A DNA stretch of 64,000 bases from Clostridia bacterium. GTDB taxonomy: Bacteria > Bacillota > Clostridia > Oscillospirales > Acutalibacteraceae. Numbering within the stretch: the first letter of the stretch is position 1; each line of letters opens with the position of its first letter. The position numbers were made by a program, and so were the translations under genes. Shown here piece after piece: positions 60,144 to 64,000 of this stretch. Location: positions 1 to 64,000 of the forward strand of contig JAFQRA010000020.1 of the NCBI GenBank assembly GCA_017410325.1. Direction: 5' to 3'. The notes beneath the pieces were generated by a model. That model did no database searches and was not told the origin of the DNA. It saw only the letters and a program-made list of their open reading frames with translations.

Positions 60144-60535
60144 AACCGTGGATGAGCGACAAGGACATAGCCGATATGTATAACGGTGCCGTTGACCGTC
60201 AGAAGCAAATAAAGGTACTGGCCGAGCTCAACGCCTGCTCGCAGGATGATATAAAAGCCGTACTTGCCCGCAGGGGTATCGAAGTGCCTGCGCCGAAGGC
60301 ACATAAACAAAAGGGAGTGCGCAAAAAGTATTGGAGCGTAAGCGAGTTGGTTGAACTGTTAAGTCTCAAAGAGAGCGGTCATACAAACAAGGCGCTCGCA
60401 GAGCACTTCGGGCGGAGCGAAATTGCCGTGCGCAATGTGCTTGTGCGAATGAACCCCGAAGCTGTATCCATACCGCCAAAAAACATCAAAAAGGCACTTG
60501 AACTATTTAACCGAGCAAAAGGAGCGCCGGCATAA
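60140..60535 (+). CDS. Small HTH-like DNA-binding protein
   Basis: 131 residues from TTG at 60140 (GGGGTGAAGG upstream; ATG at 60152 is an alternative). The middle, YWSVSELVELLSLKESGHTNKALAEHFGRSEIAVRNVLVRM, is a helix-turn-helix of the homeodomain/GcrA-like kind. Overlaps both neighbours, so translation is coupled. Target unknown. Confidence 0.72.
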   Translation: MKPWMSDKDIADMYNGAVDRQKQIKVLAELNACSQDDIKAVLARRGIEVPAPKAHKQKGVRKKYWSVSELVELLSLKESGHTNKALAEHFGRSEIAVRNVLVRMNPEAVSIPPKNIKKALELFNRAKGAPA

Positions 60536-63054
60536 TGCAAAGCTATAACGATTTTATATTGTCAAAAGTCGAAACTGCTCCGGTAAGTGGATTCGAGATA
60601 GACGACAGCGAAATAAATCCCTGCTTAAAACCGCATCAGCGTGTAGCTGTCAAATGGGCTATTGCAGGCGGCAGACGTGGAATATTTGAGAGCTTCGGTC
60701 TCGGCAAGACCGTACAGGAGCTTGAAATTGCAAGAATCATAACAAAACACAAGGGCGGCAAGGCTCTGATAATACTTCCGCTCGGTGTTCGTCAAGAGTT
60801 TATTCACGATGCAAAAGAACTGCTCAAAATCGAAGTTCCGAAATACATCCGCACAGCACAAGAAGCCGAAGAAGCTACAGAGAGCATAGTTCTCACCAAT
60901 TATGAGCGTGTGCGTGACGGTGATGTTGACCCGAAGAAGTTTACGTGCTGCATTCTTGACGAAGCAGCTGTACTCAGGAGCTTCGGCAGCAAAACATATC
61001 AGACTTTTCTCGATAAGTTCAAAGGCGTGAAATACAAATTTGTTGCAACCGCAACGCCTTCACCGAACAGATACAAGGAGCTGATACATTACGCAGGCTT
61101 TCTTGAGGTTATGGACACCGGACAGGCTCTCACACGCTTTTTTCAGCGTGACAGCACAAAAGCAAACCACCTCACTTTATATCCTCATCGTGAAAAAGAA
61201 TTCTGGCTGTGGGTAGCTTCTTGGGGACTTTTTGTAAATCTGCCCTCTGATTTAGGTTTCAGCGATGAAGGATATGCTCTGCCACCGATTGATGTCAAGT
61301 TTCACGTTATCGGCGAACAATTTGACGAGTTGCCCTCAGACCGTGACGGTCAGCTTGTTCTGATGAGGGATGCTGCCGTTTCTCTTTCGGCTGCAGCGCA
61401 GGAAAAAAGCAGAAGCATTGACCTTCGTGTTACAAAAGCAAAAGAAATCATCGAAGCGTCCCCGGAAGATAACTTCCTTTTGTGGCACGATCTTGAAGCT
61501 GAACGCAAAGCTATCAAAAAAGCCATACCCGAAGCTGTCGATATTTACGGCAGTATGGACTATGACGAGAGAGAGCGGCGCACTATAGACTTCCAGACAG
61601 GAAAGACAAAATACTTTGCAACGAAAAAAACCCTGAGCGGTTCAGGCTGTAATTTCCAGAAGCATTGCCACAGAGCTATATTTGTCGGCATTGACTATGA
61701 GTTTAATGATTTCATTCAGGCGGTACACAGAATTTACAGGTTTATGCAGACCGAAACGGTTCGCATTGATATCATTTTCACCATTGCCGAGCAGGAAATC
61801 AAAAATGTACTTATGGAAAAGTGGGAAAACCACAACAAGCTGCAAGCACAGATGCGCAGCATCATAAAAGAATATGGACTGGCACATGATTATCTTTCCG
61901 CCAGCCTTAAACGAAAGATGGGAGTGAGCAGAACGGAAGTCAAGAGAGAATTATACACAGCTGTTTTAAACGACTGTGTTGAAGAAACGGCGAGAATGGA
62001 AGAAAACAGCGTTGACCTTATTCACACCTCTATCCCATTCTCAAACCACTATGAATACTCACCGAATTATAACGATTTCGGACACAACGAAAACACCGAG
62101 CGGTTCTTTGAACAGATGGACTATCTGACACCGAACCTGCTGAAGGTGTTAAAGCCCGGCAGAGTATTCGCTTGCCACGTAAAGGATAGAGTGCTTTTCG
62201 GCAACGCAACGGGAACGGGAATGCCGACGATAGAGCCCTTCCACGCTATATGCATTGACCACTATATGAAACACGGCTTTCAGTATTTCGGAATGATAAC
62301 AGTTGTTACCGATGTTGTGCGTGAAAACAATCAGACCTACCGCCTCGGATGGAGCGAACAATGCAAAGACGGCTCAAAGATGGGCGTAGGTTGCCCGGAA
62401 TACATACTGCTTTTTCGCAAGCTGCCTACAGACACCTCGACAGCCTACGCTGACGAGCCTGTAGTTAAAAGCAAAGAGGAATACACAAGAGCGCAATGGC
62501 AGATAGATGCTCACGCACTCTGGCGCTCAAGCGGAAACAGACTTTTTAATAAAGACGAGCTAAAAAACATTCCCGTTGAAAACCTGCAAAAGGTTTACAG
62601 AGATTTTTCACGCAACACGGTGTACAGCTATGAGGAACACGTACAGCTCGCAAAAAGCCTTGACGAAAACGGCAGACTCCCTGCGACATTTATGGTAGTT
62701 GCCCCGGGCAGCTGGACAGATGAGGTGTGGGACGACATCAACCGTATGCGAACGCTAAACACATCACAAAGCAGAAAAAAGCAGCAGATGCACGTCTGCC
62801 CGCTTCAGCTTGATATTGTCGAGCGTATTATAAACCGCTACAGCAACAAAGGTGATACTGTGTTTGACCCGTTCGCAGGTCTCTTCACCGTTCCGTATAT
62901 GGCAATTAAGCTCGGCAGAAAAGGCTACGGCTGCGAGCTTAACCCGGATTACTTCCGTGACGGTCTTGGCTATCTGCAAGCAGCCGAAGATGAACAGCTT
63001 GCACCGACGCTTTTTGACATCGTGGACACAGAATTAGAAAACCGAGGAGCGTAA
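60535..63054 (+). CDS. Helicase-DNA methyltransferase fusion
   Basis: 839 residues. N-terminal SF2/SNF2-type helicase: FESFGLGKTVQ (Walker A-like), CCILDEAAVLRS (DEAD/H box as DEAA), ATPSPNRYKEL, and QAVHRIYRFMQT (motif VI). C-terminal methyltransferase (from about residue 475): IHTSIPFSNHYEY in place of the usual TSPPY, and FDPFAGLFTVPYMAIKLGRKGYGCELNPDYF for the SAM-binding motif; motif IV precedes motif I, as in beta-class amino-methyltransferases. Probably modifies element DNA while moving on it. RBS weak; start overlaps the previous stop (TAATG). Confidence 0.85.
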   Translation: MQSYNDFILSKVETAPVSGFEIDDSEINPCLKPHQRVAVKWAIAGGRRGIFESFGLGKTVQELEIARIITKHKGGKALIILPLGVRQEFIHDAKELLKIEVPKYIRTAQEAEEATESIVLTNYERVRDGDVDPKKFTCCILDEAAVLRSFGSKTYQTFLDKFKGVKYKFVATATPSPNRYKELIHYAGFLEVMDTGQALTRFFQRDSTKANHLTLYPHREKEFWLWVASWGLFVNLPSDLGFSDEGYALPPIDVKFHVIGEQFDELPSDRDGQLVLMRDAAVSLSAAAQEKSRSIDLRVTKAKEIIEASPEDNFLLWHDLEAERKAIKKAIPEAVDIYGSMDYDERERRTIDFQTGKTKYFATKKTLSGSGCNFQKHCHRAIFVGIDYEFNDFIQAVHRIYRFMQTETVRIDIIFTIAEQEIKNVLMEKWENHNKLQAQMRSIIKEYGLAHDYLSASLKRKMGVSRTEVKRELYTAVLNDCVEETARMEENSVDLIHTSIPFSNHYEYSPNYNDFGHNENTERFFEQMDYLTPNLLKVLKPGRVFACHVKDRVLFGNATGTGMPTIEPFHAICIDHYMKHGFQYFGMITVVTDVVRENNQTYRLGWSEQCKDGSKMGVGCPEYILLFRKLPTDTSTAYADEPVVKSKEEYTRAQWQIDAHALWRSSGNRLFNKDELKNIPVENLQKVYRDFSRNTVYSYEEHVQLAKSLDENGRLPATFMVVAPGSWTDEVWDDINRMRTLNTSQSRKKQQMHVCPLQLDIVERIINRYSNKGDTVFDPFAGLFTVPYMAIKLGRKGYGCELNPDYFRDGLGYLQAAEDEQLAPTLFDIVDTELENRGA

Positions 63055-63056
63055 TT

Positions 63057-63248
63057 ATGAAGAGGATATTAGTTAAAACCACAGAAGAAATAACAGCTAA
63101 CCTTGAAGCTGACCGTATAGAATACAACGAAAATCTGGTTTTTGTTTATAACGGTTCGGAGCTTATAGGGATATTCGATATCGGTGTTGTGCAATTTATC
63201 TATTTAACTCAAAAGACGGTGAAGAAAAATGAAAGCGATAAATCATAA
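63057..63248 (+). CDS. Small hypothetical protein
   Basis: 63 residues with GAGGAGCG ribosome site. ILVKTTEEITANLEADRIEYNENLVFVYNGSELIGIFDIGVVQFIYLT looks like a compact beta fold. Resembles small phage proteins of unknown role. Overlaps the next gene by 20 bases. Confidence 0.65.
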   Translation: MKRILVKTTEEITANLEADRIEYNENLVFVYNGSELIGIFDIGVVQFIYLTQKTVKKNESDKS

Positions 63249-63375
63249 AAAACTGAAAAGCGCAAAGGCTCGGGCTCTCCGGGAAGCAAAGCGCCGTTGC
63301 AAGGGCAAGAGCGAGCGTGAGCGGCATCAGCTGTTTATTCAGCTCTGGCAGAGTAATCTTGCAGAGGTGGTCTGA
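63229..63375 (+). CDS. 48-aa basic peptide
   Basis: 48 codons, strongly basic (MKAINHKKLKSAKARALREA..., KRRCKGKSERERHQ) with GGTGA before the ATG and TGATGA coupling to the next gene. The overlaps on both sides and dense packing support it as real. Possibly nucleic-acid binding. Confidence 0.55.
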   Translation: MKAINHKKLKSAKARALREAKRRCKGKSERERHQLFIQLWQSNLAEVV

Positions 63376-63620
63376 TGACAGAAAAGCCATACAAACCAAC
63401 AACTGATGACAAACAGGCAAAAAATACAATTTATACACCTATGCCGCACAGATACGGTTACCTCATCCGTGTAAATCATCCCGAAATACAACCGTATTAT
63501 GAGGCTTTTAAGGAGTCAATCGGAGAGCCCAAGCATTTTCCAATATCTCGTGACGAGCGGATTGCCTTCGAGTACCTTGTGCTGTGCGGACATTACCCAA
63601 TAAGACTGAAAAGAGCGTGA
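63375..63620 (+). CDS. Hypothetical element protein
   Basis: 81 residues: YTPMPHRYGYLIRVNHPEIQPYYEAFKESIGEPKHFPISRDERIAFEYLVL. No recognised family. The ATG overlaps the stop of the basic peptide. Confidence 0.6.
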   Translation: MTEKPYKPTTDDKQAKNTIYTPMPHRYGYLIRVNHPEIQPYYEAFKESIGEPKHFPISRDERIAFEYLVLCGHYPIRLKRA

Positions 63621-63624
63621 AAAT

Positions 63625-64000
63625 ATGAAAACGAAAAAAGCTATTGACCTTTGCAAAAAGACGGGTGTGCTCAATATCTACTGCGACAAGGATGTGCAGT
63701 GGATAAGCAACGGGGCGGCAATATACTCGCTGTGGGGGCTGCCTGAGCTGGATGAAATATCCGTTTGCCTTGCGTATGACATCGACAGCAAAAAAGCAGA
63801 GAAAATGACTATAAAACGATATCCCGAATTGCCCGACACTATCAACCTTGAAGATAATACGCCGGATGAGGCGCAGCTTGAGGAATACACAAAGTTCGGT
63901 TTGCGCTATATGGGCAGGGACCTTCGGGCGCTGATAGAAAAAGGCACTGTAATCTTCATCGACAAAGCCTATCTCGCACCGTTGTCAGACATCCCGTATG
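63625..64000 (+). CDS. Partial hypothetical protein, runs off the window
   Basis: 125 codons without a stop: MKTKKAIDLCKKTGVLNIYCDKD...DVQWISNGAAIYSLWGLPELDEI. The start follows the previous stop by 4 bases, with GAGCGTGA upstream. The opening resembles small phage proteins of unknown role; C-terminus not in the window. Confidence 0.65.
   Translation, partial: MKTKKAIDLCKKTGVLNIYCDKDVQWISNGAAIYSLWGLPELDEISVCLAYDIDSKKAEKMTIKRYPELPDTINLEDNTPDEAQLEEYTKFGLRYMGRDLRALIEKGTVIFIDKAYLAPLSDIPY

Larger units (their letters stand above)
52957..64000. mobile_element. Phage-like integrated element inserted in cotJC (continues past window)
   Basis: Begins at the break in cotJC (about 52957-52963) and has no end in the window. 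Gene content: serine recombinase at the junction, CI/Cro-type switch, short tightly packed early genes, PcfJ/PcfK, DUF3102, helicase-methyltransferase. No structural phage or conjugation genes are visible yet, so prophage and conjugative or mobilisable element both remain open. Confidence 0.85.

Overview
The window looks like the chromosome of a spore-forming, anaerobic, gut-type Clostridia, most likely Oscillospiraceae/Ruminococcaceae. Supporting signs are strong GGAGG ribosome sites with frequent TTG/GTG starts, a trimeric NAD-linked [FeFe]-hydrogenase operon, a T-box in front of pheST, ireB, cotJ spore-coat genes, and many secreted or cytosolic sugar hydrolases. The taxonomic call is inference from gene content; no rRNA gene is present.

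Layout. 1-1.3 kb: a GTAGGGGAGGG-type intergenic repeat and a divergent module of a small XRE regulator and two zinc-ribbon proteins. 1.4-7.35 kb: a polymer cluster of two family-2 glycosyltransferases, a TagGH-type ABC exporter, TarI- and TarJ-like genes for CDP-ribitol, and a TarL/TagB-like polymerase; together these make, polymerise and export a ribitol-phosphate or teichoic-acid-like glycan. 7.4-7.7 kb: a strongly signposted gene for a 50-residue amphipathic peptide. 7.9-12.4 kb: EEP-fold hydrolase, GH36 alpha-galactosidase and a secreted phosphoesterase. 13.7 kb: tRNA-Leu(GAG), followed by a copy of its own 3' end. 16-18.9 kb: xylB-xylA. 19-20.7 kb: acetyltransferase and GH18-like protein. 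21-24.7 kb: T-box and pheST. 25.9-26.5 kb: ireB and a partner. 26.5-31.8 kb: polysaccharide deacetylase and two glycosidases. 31.8-36.9 kb (minus): hydC, an HATPase protein, a 2Fe-2S protein, hydB and hydA. 37.2-40.9 kb (minus): two lipoproteins, a stand-alone GlmU-type acetyltransferase and mnmA. 41-45.2 kb: M28 peptidase, rpsO and pnp. 45.3-49.8 kb: a membrane protein behind phased repeats, a GPH sugar symporter, a phosphoesterase and a patatin. 49.9-52.3 kb (minus): pyrimidine salvage (cdd, pdp, HAD nucleotidase).

52.4 kb to the right edge: the cotJABC spore-coat operon starts normally, but cotJC is cut after codon 34. An integrated element begins at that point with a serine recombinase. 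It carries a CI/Cro-like switch with repeated GTGCAC operators, a membrane protein with an Ada-like zinc tail, small early genes, PcfK and PcfJ homologues, a DUF3102 coiled-coil protein, and a helicase-DNA methyltransferase fusion. It continues past the window edge. The arrangement resembles the skin element in sigK, so sporulation-linked excision that rebuilds cotJC is a testable prediction.

The most interesting signals are: (1) the cotJC-interrupting element; (2) a predicted ~73-nt RNA in that element, with its own promoter and terminator, that is perfectly complementary over 21 nt to one early leader and nearly complementary over 25 nt to another, the second pairing reaching a Shine-Dalgarno; (3) the 50-aa peptide gene; (4) four helically phased TTTGTAAC repeats upstream of a weak promoter.
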